Origin: an uncultured Pseudoflavonifractor sp.
GTDB lineage: Bacteria; Bacillota; Clostridia; Oscillospirales; Oscillospiraceae
Length of the DNA stretch: 64,000 bases
Direction: 5' to 3'
Assembly (NCBI GenBank): GCA_947651395.1
Contig: CANSYW010000001.1
Coordinates: forward strand, 1-64,000
Shown here: one piece after another, positions 7,678-15,007 of the stretch
How the letters are laid out: every line of letters starts with the position of its first letter
How positions within the stretch are numbered: the first letter of the stretch is position 1
The notes under the pieces: generated by a model
What the model saw: only the letters and a program-made list of their open reading frames with translations
Database searches by the model: none
What the model was told of the DNA's origin: nothing
Made by a program: the position numbers and the translations under genes

Positions 7678-8670
7678 GTGATCCGGCATAAGCTTCCAGT
7701 GAAAAAGGCGGTGGAAGCAATGGAAAAACCTGCGGGACGGCGTGTATATCAACAACCCCGTGGAAAACGGGCGGTACTGGGCGAGAGGGAAAAACGGCGG
7801 TTATTGCAGCTGCTGGCCTGCCTGCTGCTCTTCTTTACAATATTTTTCGCAAAGGGCGCGGACAAGCTGAGCGCTCTGCGTCAGGAGCTGCAGGGAGCCC
7901 TGGGATCTGACGTGGATTTTCAGGCGGCCTTTGCGGATCTGGGTTGGTCTCTGGCCTCGGGACGCTCCGTTCGCGAGACCATGGGCGAGCTTTGGGTGGA
8001 CGTGTTTATCCCCAAGCAGCTCTCCGTTTCGACAACCGCAGTTCAGGGGCCGCTCTACCGGTCCGTCCGGCAGGATATTCCTCTCGCCGCCCAGCTGGTG
8101 GATCCGGAGGAGGCACGGCCAGCCGATCCGCTGTCCCGCAGCGGTTCCCGCCGGTCTGCTCCACAGAGCGAGCAGCCTGTGGCGCCTTCTGAGCCGGAAC
8201 CGGAGGTGATCCATGTGGACTATACCGGCCCCGCGCTGCCGGAGAACACCTCCATGGATCGGTATGCCCTGGGGCTGGCCCAGACCGTCAGTCCTGTACT
8301 AGCGGTGGAGAGCTCCGGCTTTGGCTGGCGGAACCATCCCATTGAAAATGAAGAGCGGTTCCACTATGGTGTGGATCTGGCCGCGGACACCGGAACAACG
8401 GTAAAGGCCTTTGCCGCGGGGACGGTGGACTATATCGGGGAGAGCGATGTATACGGTCAGTACCTCCAGCTGGATCACGGCAACGGGATCAAAAGCTTTT
8501 ACGCCCATTGCTCCAGGCTCTGCGTCCAGCAGGGGCAGCCGGTGGCGGCAGGGGAGAAGGTGGCGGAATCCGGCGCCACGGGGGACGTCACCGGCCCCCA
8601 TCTCCACTTCGAACTGAAACGGGATGGCGTGCGCATCAATCCGGAGTACTATATTGAGACCCGGTCATGA
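7678..8670 (+). CDS. M23-family metallopeptidase, SpoIVFA/SpoIIQ-like membrane protein
   Basis: A membrane-anchored LytM/M23 protein of 330 residues. A positively charged N-terminus precedes one membrane helix (LLQLLACLLLFFTIFFA, about residues 42-58). A Ser/Pro/Glu-rich linker follows, then the M23 domain from about residue 210. The zinc ligands look intact (HYGVDL and HLHFEL). The gene overlaps the next one, a site-2 protease, in an ATGA. This order is like spoIVFA-spoIVFB of Bacillus, where the SpoIVFA domain is degenerate. The start is uncertain: GTG at 7678 (after AGGGAG) or ATG at 7720. Confidence 0.82.
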   Translation: MIRHKLPVKKAVEAMEKPAGRRVYQQPRGKRAVLGEREKRRLLQLLACLLLFFTIFFAKGADKLSALRQELQGALGSDVDFQAAFADLGWSLASGRSVRETMGELWVDVFIPKQLSVSTTAVQGPLYRSVRQDIPLAAQLVDPEEARPADPLSRSGSRRSAPQSEQPVAPSEPEPEVIHVDYTGPALPENTSMDRYALGLAQTVSPVLAVESSGFGWRNHPIENEERFHYGVDLAADTGTTVKAFAAGTVDYIGESDVYGQYLQLDHGNGIKSFYAHCSRLCVQQGQPVAAGEKVAESGATGDVTGPHLHFELKRDGVRINPEYYIETRS

Positions 8671-9269
8671 CCCTGGGGCGTTTTGAGATCAGCGCGGGCG
8701 CGCTTTTGGTGTTGGCTCTCCTTTACTATCTGGACAGCGGAGGAATATTTCCATGGGTGCTGTTGGCCTGCACACTCCATGAGCTGGGGCACTGGTGGGC
8801 GGTGACGGCCATGGGGGGACGGGTGCGGAGCCTGACGCTCTCCTGTGCCGGGGCGGAGCTGCGGCTCTCGGCGGCACGGGCGCTGACGCCGGGGAAAATG
8901 ATTCTGGCCGCGCTGTCGGGGCCGGGGATCAATCTGCTGCTGGCCCTGGTATGCATGGCCTTGGCCAGACGGGGGTTGGGCGGATGCCTGTACTTTTTTG
9001 CCGGACTCAATTGGGGCCTGGCCCTTTTCAATCTTCTGCCCGCGGCCTGGCTGGACGGAGGAAGGGCGCTGGAAAACCTGTTGGCCCTCGTCGGAAGGCG
9101 GGAGTTGGGGAGGCGGGTCACGGAGCTGTGCTCTCTGGCGGTGGCGGCGCTGCTCCTCAGCGCCGGAGGGATCCTTCTGTGGGAGAGCGGCGGGCGAAAT
9201 TTTACTCTGCTCATTGCCGGGCTTTGGATGACGCAGGCGGCTTGTCAGGCCCAAAGAGGGGCTTTTTAA
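8667..9269 (+). CDS. site-2 protease family (M50) protein, SpoIVFB-like
   Basis: An intramembrane zinc metalloprotease of 200 residues. The HExxH motif lies in LHELGHWWAV (about residue 35) and the second metal motif is NLLPAAWLDGGRAL (about residue 125). Several hydrophobic helices are visible. Size, motif spacing and coupling to an M23 membrane protein fit SpoIVFB, which removes the pro-sequence of sigma-K in the mother cell. Without a CBS domain or experimental data, the substrate remains an inference. A second, different M50 protein is encoded at 19322. Confidence 0.82.
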   Translation: MTLGRFEISAGALLVLALLYYLDSGGIFPWVLLACTLHELGHWWAVTAMGGRVRSLTLSCAGAELRLSAARALTPGKMILAALSGPGINLLLALVCMALARRGLGGCLYFFAGLNWGLALFNLLPAAWLDGGRALENLLALVGRRELGRRVTELCSLAVAALLLSAGGILLWESGGRNFTLLIAGLWMTQAACQAQRGAF

Positions 9270-9289
9270 CGAAAAAGTGTAAATTTTGC

Positions 9290-9318
9290 TTGCATTGGGC
9301 GGCGGACTGTGGTAAAAT
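9290..9318 (+). promoter_or_regulatory. promoter of rplS
   Basis: TTGCAT, a 17-nt spacer, then TAAAAT. The transcript would begin about 95 nt before rplS, leaving room for the leader structure. Confidence 0.75.
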
Positions 9319-9334
9319 ACCACAGTCTTAATAA

Positions 9335-9395
9335 AGGGTGTTCCGCTGCGGTGCCGTCCCACAAGGGGCGACGGCATAAAAAACCGGAATGAACG
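9335..9395 (+). promoter_or_regulatory. probable L19 ribosomal protein leader
   Basis: The untranslated leader of rplS folds with an outer helix pairing GGTGTTCCG with CGGAATGAACGCC and an inner GCCGTC...GACGGC hairpin. This matches the general arrangement of the autoregulatory L19 leader known from Bacillota. I have not run a covariance model. Confidence 0.55.
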
Positions 9396-9419
9396 CCTAT
9401 AAATCAGGAGGAACAAAAT

Positions 9420-9761
9420 ATGGATCTGATGCAGGCTTTTACCGCCAAGTATGTCAAGGAGACCCCTCCCACTGCCGACGTGGGCGACACCGTCCGGGTG
9501 CACGTCCGGGTCAAGGAAGGCAGCCGTGAGCGTATCCAGGTCTTTGAGGGCACTGTGATCGCCAAGAAGCATGGCGGTATCGACGAGAGTATTACCGTTC
9601 GCCGTGTCTCCTACGGCGTGGGTGTGGAAAAGGTTTTCCCCCTCCACGCGCCCGCGGTGGAGAAGATCGAGCTGGTACGCCGGGGCAAAGTGCGCCGGGC
9701 CAAGCTCTATTATCTGCGTGACCGCGTGGGTAAGGGCGCCAAACTCAAGGAGAAGCTGTAA
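9420..9761 (+). CDS. rplS: 50S ribosomal protein L19
   Basis: Large-subunit ribosomal protein at the interface with the 30S subunit. The 113-residue length is normal. Family motifs include [42 protein letters not shown] and [16 protein letters not shown]. An AGGAGG lies 8 nt before the ATG. It is transcribed from its own promoter through an L19-type leader and ends in a terminator. It precedes rbgA, as in many Clostridia, and RbgA is a large-subunit assembly factor. Confidence 0.98.
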   Translation: MDLMQAFTAKYVKETPPTADVGDTVRVHVRVKEGSRERIQVFEGTVIAKKHGGIDESITVRRVSYGVGVEKVFPLHAPAVEKIELVRRGKVRRAKLYYLRDRVGKGAKLKEKL

Positions 9762-9774
9762 AAAAGACCATTCA

Positions 9775-9803
9775 AAAAAGGAGCGGGGAACCGCTCTTTT
9801 TTT
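9775..9803 (+). terminator. terminator after rplS
   Basis: Stem GAGCGG/CCGCTC with loop GGAA, extended by an A-run upstream and seven T residues downstream. Confidence 0.9.
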
Positions 9804-9817
9804 GTACCCTGAACAGC

Positions 9818-9846
9818 TTTTCAAACAGGAAAAAGTTGTGTATAAT
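9818..9846 (+). promoter_or_regulatory. candidate promoter of the rbgA operon
   Basis: An exact TATAAT at 9841 has a weak TTTTCA 17 nt upstream. It lies about 35 nt before the rbgA ATG. Confidence 0.55.
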
Positions 9847-9880
9847 GGAACACGATAAAGGAAAGAAGGGGGCGTGAGAG

Positions 9881-10759
9881 ATGAACATCCAATGGTATCC
9901 CGGTCACATGACCAAAACCAGAAGACAGATCGAAGCTGACCTGGGTCTGGTGGACATGGTGGCCGAGATCATCGACGCCCGGATCCCGGTCTCTTCCCGG
10001 AACCCGGATATCGACGTCATCTGCGCCGCCAAGCCCCGGCTCATTGTCCTTAATCGGGCCGATCAGGCCGATCCGGAGGGGAACAGACTGTGGAGCAAGA
10101 CCTTCCAGGCCAAGGGATTTTTCGTTCTGGAGACCGACGCCAAGACGGGCAAGGGGATCGAGCGCTTTTCTGCCGTCTCCCGCCAGCTTTTGGCCGAACA
10201 GATCCGGCGCTGGACTGCCAGGGGATTGGTTGGAAGGCCCATCCGGGCCATGGTTGTGGGCGTGCCCAATGTGGGCAAGTCCACCTTTATCAATCAGGTG
10301 GCCAGGCGGAAGTCCGCCAAGGCGGGGGACCGGCCCGGCGTCACCCGGGGCAAACAGTGGGTGACGGTGGATCAGGGACTTTCCCTGCTGGATACGCCCG
10401 GTATCCTCTGGCCCAAGTTTGAAGACGAGCAGGTGGGACTTCACCTGGCCTATACCGGAGCGGTAAAGGACGACGTGATGGATATGGAAACTTTGGCCTC
10501 CCGCCTTATGGATGATTTTGCCCTCCGCTATCCTCAGGCCCTGGCTGAGCGCTATAAGGTGGAGATCCCCGACAAGCAGGCCGGAGAGGATCCGGTGGCA
10601 TATGGCTATGCGCTCCTTCAGGCGGCCGCCGCCAAACGGGGATTTCGTATCTCCGGGGGAGAGGTGGACACGGAACGGATGTCCCGCATTCTTCTGGATG
10701 AGCTCAGAGGCGGCAAGCTCGGACGCTTTACATTGGAGTGGCCGGAGGGGATGGCATGA
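9881..10759 (+). CDS. rbgA: ribosome biogenesis GTPase RbgA (YlqF)
   Basis: A circularly permuted GTPase needed for late maturation of the 50S subunit. The 292-residue protein starts MNIQWYPGHMTKTRRQ, the family signature. The G motifs come in permuted order: G4-type NRAD (about residue 58), then G1 GVPNVGKS (about 127), then G3 DTPGILWP. NRAD instead of NKAD is a mild variation. It is first in a run of tightly coupled genes: rnhB follows with a 4-nt overlap. Confidence 0.96.
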   Translation: MNIQWYPGHMTKTRRQIEADLGLVDMVAEIIDARIPVSSRNPDIDVICAAKPRLIVLNRADQADPEGNRLWSKTFQAKGFFVLETDAKTGKGIERFSAVSRQLLAEQIRRWTARGLVGRPIRAMVVGVPNVGKSTFINQVARRKSAKAGDRPGVTRGKQWVTVDQGLSLLDTPGILWPKFEDEQVGLHLAYTGAVKDDVMDMETLASRLMDDFALRYPQALAERYKVEIPDKQAGEDPVAYGYALLQAAAAKRGFRISGGEVDTERMSRILLDELRGGKLGRFTLEWPEGMA

Positions 10760-11373
10760 GCCTGTGGGATTATGAGGCACAGTGCTGGGAAGAGGGGCAC
10801 AGACTGGTCTGCGGCTGTGACGAGGCGGGCGCCGGCCCCCTGGCGGGGCCGGTATATGCCGCCGCCGTGATCCTGCCCCGGTACATAGAGCTTCCCGGCC
10901 TCAATGACTCCAAACAGCTCACCGAGAAGCGCCGTGAAGTGCTTTTCCCTGTCATAAAGGAGGCCGCCGAGACCTGGGCGGTCGCCCTTGTGGACGCCGC
11001 GGAGATTGATGGGACCGACATCCTCACCGCCCGGATAAAGGCCATGCAAAAGGCCGTTGACGCCCTGGAGGCGGAACCGGACTTTGCCCTGATCGACGGA
11101 AACCGTGACAAGGGCAGGGGGGCTTCCATCACCACCCCACATCGCTGTATAATAAAAGGGGACGGCCTCTCGGCCTCCATTGCCGCCGCCTCTATTCTGG
11201 CCAAGGTGAGCCGGGATCATTACATGCTGGAAATGGCGGAGCGATACCCGGAGTATCAGTTTGACCGACATAAGGGCTATGGGACGAAGCTCCACTATGA
11301 GATGCTGGACAAGTACGGACCCAGCCCCATCCATCGGCTGACCTTTCTCAAGTCCTGGGAGGGAAAGGGATGA
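10756..11373 (+). CDS. rnhB: ribonuclease HII
   Basis: Endonuclease that cleaves the RNA strand of RNA-DNA hybrids and removes misincorporated ribonucleotides. It has 205 residues. The catalytic DEAG motif is in CGCDEAGAGPLAGPVYAAAV, with later acidic residues in LIDGNRDK and the SILAKVSRDHYM segment. The start is the ATG in the ATGA overlap with rbgA, preceded by GGAGGGG; an earlier in-frame ATG at 10738 lies inside rbgA and is less likely. Confidence 0.96.
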   Translation: MSLWDYEAQCWEEGHRLVCGCDEAGAGPLAGPVYAAAVILPRYIELPGLNDSKQLTEKRREVLFPVIKEAAETWAVALVDAAEIDGTDILTARIKAMQKAVDALEAEPDFALIDGNRDKGRGASITTPHRCIIKGDGLSASIAAASILAKVSRDHYMLEMAERYPEYQFDRHKGYGTKLHYEMLDKYGPSPIHRLTFLKSWEGKG

Positions 11374-11741
11374 GCGGGGGAGGAGAGCGTAAGCTTCTGG
11401 GTCGCTGGGGAGAGGCTCTGGTGGCGGAGGAGCTGCGAAAAAGCGGTTGCGCCATTCTGGCCGCCGGATGGCACTGTCGGCTGGGAGAGATCGATCTGAT
11501 CGCCTCAGACGGAAAATATCTTCGCCTGGTGGAAGTGAAGCTGCGGAAAAGCGCCTCCTTTGCCCAGGCAAGGGAGGCGGTGGACGCCCGAAAGCAGGCC
11601 AAGCTCCGGGCGGCGGCAGAGCTCTATCTGGCCTGGAATCCCACCAGGCTCCAACCCCGATTCGACGTGGCGGAGGTCTACGCCCCCCTGGGCATGGAGA
11701 CGCGGCAGCCCCGGATCAACTATATTGAAAACGCCTTTTAG
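11370..11741 (+). CDS. YraN/UPF0102 family nuclease-like protein
   Basis: A small protein of 123 residues with the UPF0102 core: LGRWGEALVAEELRKSG, then GEIDLIASD and LVEVKLRKS. These carry the E-x-D...E-x-K pattern of a restriction-endonuclease-like fold. Its biological role is not established. It overlaps rnhB by 4 nt, and an rbgA-rnhB-yraN order is common in Bacillota. Confidence 0.92.
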   Translation: MSGGGERKLLGRWGEALVAEELRKSGCAILAAGWHCRLGEIDLIASDGKYLRLVEVKLRKSASFAQAREAVDARKQAKLRAAAELYLAWNPTRLQPRFDVAEVYAPLGMETRQPRINYIENAF

Positions 11742-11753
11742 GAGAAGTCACTT

Positions 11754-12698
11754 ATGATGGTTTTTGACGGACACTGTGATACCATCCTGCGCTGTTACCA
11801 AAATGGCGGAGGATTTCGAAAGAACGGGGGACACCTGGATCTGGAGCGGATGAAGCGCTATGGCGGCTGGGCTCAGTTTTTCGCCTGCTTCGGAGAGCAG
11901 TCTGAGACGCCGAGGAAACCTCTGTGGCAAGTATTTCAGGAGCAGGTGTCCATTTTCCGGCGACAGATGGAGGAGAATGCCGATCTGATCGTTCACTGCC
12001 GCACGGCGCAGGAGGCGGAGCAGGCCCGGGGAGAGGGTAGAATGGCGGCTTTCCTCTCGGCAGAGGGGGCGGAGCTGCTGGACTGCGACCTCCAAAAGCT
12101 GGAGCTGGCCTACGGTTGGGGGCTTCGGGCGGTAAATATTACCTGGAACCATGAAAACGCCCTCTCAGGCACCAACGCGGAAAATCCCGGAAAGGGTCTG
12201 ACCGAACAGGGAAAGGCCTTTGTGGCGCGCATGCAGGAGCTTGGGATGCTGGTGGATGTGTCCCACCTGTCCGACCCCGGTTTCTGGGATGTGATGGCGT
12301 TGGCGAAAAAGCCCGTCTTCGCAAGCCATTCCAATGCCCGTGCCCTGTGTGCCCACAAGAGGAACTTGACCGATGCGCAATTTACTGCCATAATAGGCAA
12401 TCATGGAGTGGCGGGGCTGAATATGGCCGCCGACTTCCTTGTCGAGGAGCCCGCGCTGCCCACGCTGGATACAGTGGTGGCCCATATCGAGCACTGGCTG
12501 AGTCTGGGGGGCGGGAAGAACGTCTCTCTGGGCGGGGATTGGGATGGCATCGATAAGGCCCCTCAGGAGATACGGGGCATTCAGGATCTGGAGCTCCTGG
12601 CGGAACGTCTGCTCCGGATGAATTATCCTGAACAGCAGGTAAACGACCTGTTTTACAATAACTTAATGAGAGTAGTGAGAGAAGTATGTACTATGTAA
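11754..12698 (+). CDS. membrane-dipeptidase-like protein (peptidase M19)
   Basis: A zinc-dependent dipeptidase of the M19 (renal dipeptidase) family, 314 residues. Metal-binding motifs are FDGHCDTILR (HxD), a central glutamate in FLSAEGAELLD, and MLVDVSHLSD followed by FASHSNARAL. No signal peptide is seen, so it is probably cytoplasmic. AGGAG precedes the ATG. The gene ends 13 nt inside thrC in another frame, which implies translational coupling. Substrate not predictable. Confidence 0.93.
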   Translation: MMVFDGHCDTILRCYQNGGGFRKNGGHLDLERMKRYGGWAQFFACFGEQSETPRKPLWQVFQEQVSIFRRQMEENADLIVHCRTAQEAEQARGEGRMAAFLSAEGAELLDCDLQKLELAYGWGLRAVNITWNHENALSGTNAENPGKGLTEQGKAFVARMQELGMLVDVSHLSDPGFWDVMALAKKPVFASHSNARALCAHKRNLTDAQFTAIIGNHGVAGLNMAADFLVEEPALPTLDTVVAHIEHWLSLGGGKNVSLGGDWDGIDKAPQEIRGIQDLELLAERLLRMNYPEQQVNDLFYNNLMRVVREVCTM

Positions 12699-14173
12699 GC
12701 ACACGTGACAGGCTGGGCAAGACCACGGTGGCCGGCGCCATCGCCTACGGTCTGGCGCCCGACGGCGGCCTCTATACGCCCGAGGCCATTCCATCCCTGG
12801 CCGGCAACGCCCTGAACACCCTCAGGGATATGACCTATCAGCAGCGCTCGGTCTATCTGATGAATATGTATCTGGACGGCTTTTCGGCCTCTGAGCTCTC
12901 CGGCTTTTCCGCCAAGGCATATGGCGGCGGCCGGTTTGATGATCCGAGGGTGGCTCCGGTACGTAAGGTGGACGACTCCACCTATACCCTGGAGCTGTGG
13001 CATGGCCCCACCTGCGCCTTCAAGGATATGGCCCTTCAGATGCTGCCTCATCTGCTCACCGCCTCTCTGCGGAAGGTGGGAGAGAATAAGACGGTGTGTA
13101 TCCTGGTGGCCACCTCCGGGGATACGGGCAAGGGCGCCCTTGAGGGCTTCCGTGATGTGCCGGGTACCCGTATCCTGGTGTTCTATCCCAAGGACGGAGT
13201 CTCTGCCATCCAGGAGCTCCAGATGAACACCCAGGAGGGCGGCAATGTGGGTGTCTGCTCCGTGGTGGGCAACTTTGACGACGCCCAGACCGGCGTTAAG
13301 CGCATTTTCTCCGACACGGCTTTTAAGGAAGAACTGGCCGGGCGGGGCTATTTCCTCTCCTCCGCCAACTCCATCAACTGGGGCCGGGTCCTGCCGCAGA
13401 TCGTCTATTATGTCTCCGCTTACTGCGACATGATGAAAGAGGGCGCCATCGAGAACGGAGATCGGCTCAATGTCTGTGTGCCCACAGGCAACTTCGGAGA
13501 CATATTGGCCGCCTGGTACGCCAAGCAGATGGGGGTGCCTCTGGGCCGGCTCATCTGCGCGTCCAACAGCAACAATGTTCTCGCCGACTTTATCCAAACC
13601 GGAGTCTATGACCGTAACCGGCCCTTCTACAACACGATCTCGCCCTCCATGGACATCCTGATCTCCTCCAATCTGGAGCGGCTTCTCCACGCCTACACCC
13701 ACGGAGACGCCGCCCAGGTCAAGGGCTGGATGGATGAGCTGTCCGGCACCGGACGTTATCAGGTCTCTCCCCAGGTGAAGAAGCTTCTGGATCAGGACTT
13801 TGCCGCCGCCTGGTGCGATGACGCCGCCGCCAAGGCCGCCATTGGAAAGATGTGGCGGGAGAAGAACTATCTCATCGACCCCCACACCGCGGTGGCCGTA
13901 AACGCCTTGGAGCAGTATCGCGCCCAGACCGGGGATGACGCCCCGGCCCTGGTGGTCTCCACCGCCAGCCCCTTCAAATTCTGCCCCGCTGTCATGGAGG
14001 CTCTGGGCGTGGCCCAGAGCGCGCATGGGCTGGACAGCATCAGACAGCTCTCCGAGCTCACCGGTCTTGACGCCCCTGCTCCGCTGGCTCAGCTGGCGGG
14101 GAAGGCCGTCCGCTTTGACAAGACCACGGAAAAGGAGGCCATGATAGACGCCGTACGGGAGATGCTTCGGTAA
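12686..14173 (+). CDS. thrC: threonine synthase
   Basis: A PLP-dependent enzyme that converts O-phosphohomoserine to threonine, 495 residues. The N-terminus MYYVSTRDR...LAPDGGLYTPEAIP is typical. The Schiff-base lysine lies in HGPTCAFKDMALQMLP (about residue 112), and the phosphate-binding region ATSGDTGKGALEGF follows. It is the longer subfamily found in E. coli and Clostridia. No thrA or thrB lies nearby. The start overlaps the dipeptidase by 13 nt. Confidence 0.97.
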   Translation: MYYVSTRDRLGKTTVAGAIAYGLAPDGGLYTPEAIPSLAGNALNTLRDMTYQQRSVYLMNMYLDGFSASELSGFSAKAYGGGRFDDPRVAPVRKVDDSTYTLELWHGPTCAFKDMALQMLPHLLTASLRKVGENKTVCILVATSGDTGKGALEGFRDVPGTRILVFYPKDGVSAIQELQMNTQEGGNVGVCSVVGNFDDAQTGVKRIFSDTAFKEELAGRGYFLSSANSINWGRVLPQIVYYVSAYCDMMKEGAIENGDRLNVCVPTGNFGDILAAWYAKQMGVPLGRLICASNSNNVLADFIQTGVYDRNRPFYNTISPSMDILISSNLERLLHAYTHGDAAQVKGWMDELSGTGRYQVSPQVKKLLDQDFAAAWCDDAAAKAAIGKMWREKNYLIDPHTAVAVNALEQYRAQTGDDAPALVVSTASPFKFCPAVMEALGVAQSAHGLDSIRQLSELTGLDAPAPLAQLAGKAVRFDKTTEKEAMIDAVREMLR

Positions 14174-14862
14174 TGGCCCTTTACACCATCGGCGACACCC
14201 ACTTGTCCCTGGGGGGCAGCAAGCCAATGGATACCTTCGGCGGTAAATGGGAAGGGTATGTGGACAAGCTCAGAGCCGCCTTTGCCCCCTTGACGGCAGA
14301 GGACACGGTGGTCTTTTGCGGTGACCTCAGCTGGGGGATGAGTCTGGAGGAGGCGCTGTCTGATTTCTGCTTCCTGGATGCTCTCTTTCCAGGGAAAAAG
14401 TATTTTTTGAAGGGAAATCATGACTATTGGTGGACCACGGCCAACAAAATGCTTACCTTCTGGAATGCCCATGGTCTGACCAACTTTGCCCTTCTCCACA
14501 ATAATTGCCAGCTCTATGGTGAGACCGCTCTGTGCGGCACCCGGGGATGGTTTTTTGAGGAGGAGGCCGACGGGCACAATGAAAAGGTCTTTAAACGGGA
14601 AGTGCTCCGGCTGGAGACCTCGCTGAAAGCGGCGGGGGAACGGGAAAAGTTCTGTTTTCTTCACTATCCCCCCCTTTATCAGGGCTATATCTGTCAGGAG
14701 ATCGTGGATCTGATGGAATACTATAAGGTCACCGCCTGCTACTACGGGCACCTTCACGGCGGCAGCCATCGGCTGGCCCAGGAGGGACGGCGGGGAAGTG
14801 TGGAATACCATCTGGCGGCGGGAGATTACCTTGATTTTATCCCCCTGAAAGTCCTGGATTGA
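14173..14862 (+). CDS. metallophosphoesterase (calcineurin-like)
   Basis: A calcineurin-like phosphoesterase of 229 residues. Metal-ligand motifs appear in order: GDTHLS (D-x-H), VFCGDLSWG (GD), KGNHDYWW (GNHD), then HYPPLY and GHLHGG (GHxH). The start overlaps the thrC stop by 1 nt (TAATG). The substrate is unknown and thrC gives no clear hint. No terminator is visible before the tig promoter. Confidence 0.88.
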   Translation: MALYTIGDTHLSLGGSKPMDTFGGKWEGYVDKLRAAFAPLTAEDTVVFCGDLSWGMSLEEALSDFCFLDALFPGKKYFLKGNHDYWWTTANKMLTFWNAHGLTNFALLHNNCQLYGETALCGTRGWFFEEEADGHNEKVFKREVLRLETSLKAAGEREKFCFLHYPPLYQGYICQEIVDLMEYYKVTACYYGHLHGGSHRLAQEGRRGSVEYHLAAGDYLDFIPLKVLD

Positions 14863-14903
14863 CCCAGCAACAAAAAAAGTTCTCAGAATTATTGAAAAAG
14901 GAC

Positions 14904-14932
14904 TGGAAAAATGCTCCTATCCCTGCTACAAT
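14904..14932 (+). promoter_or_regulatory. candidate promoter of tig
   Basis: TGGAAA, a 17-nt spacer, then TACAAT. It is followed by an untranslated leader with a CCGGTC-AAA-GACCGG hairpin (14962-14976) before the RBS of tig. Confidence 0.55.
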
Positions 14933-15007
14933 AAATAAGATATCGCAAGACGGGCCCCGCCCCGGTCAAAGACCGGAGGTCGCCCGCTTACAGGAGGAAG
15001 TACAAAC

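Noticed and set aside
12653-14227. A 524-codon open frame antisense to threonine synthase
   Set aside because: thrC on the other strand is full length with its PLP lysine. The antisense product has no recognisable domain.
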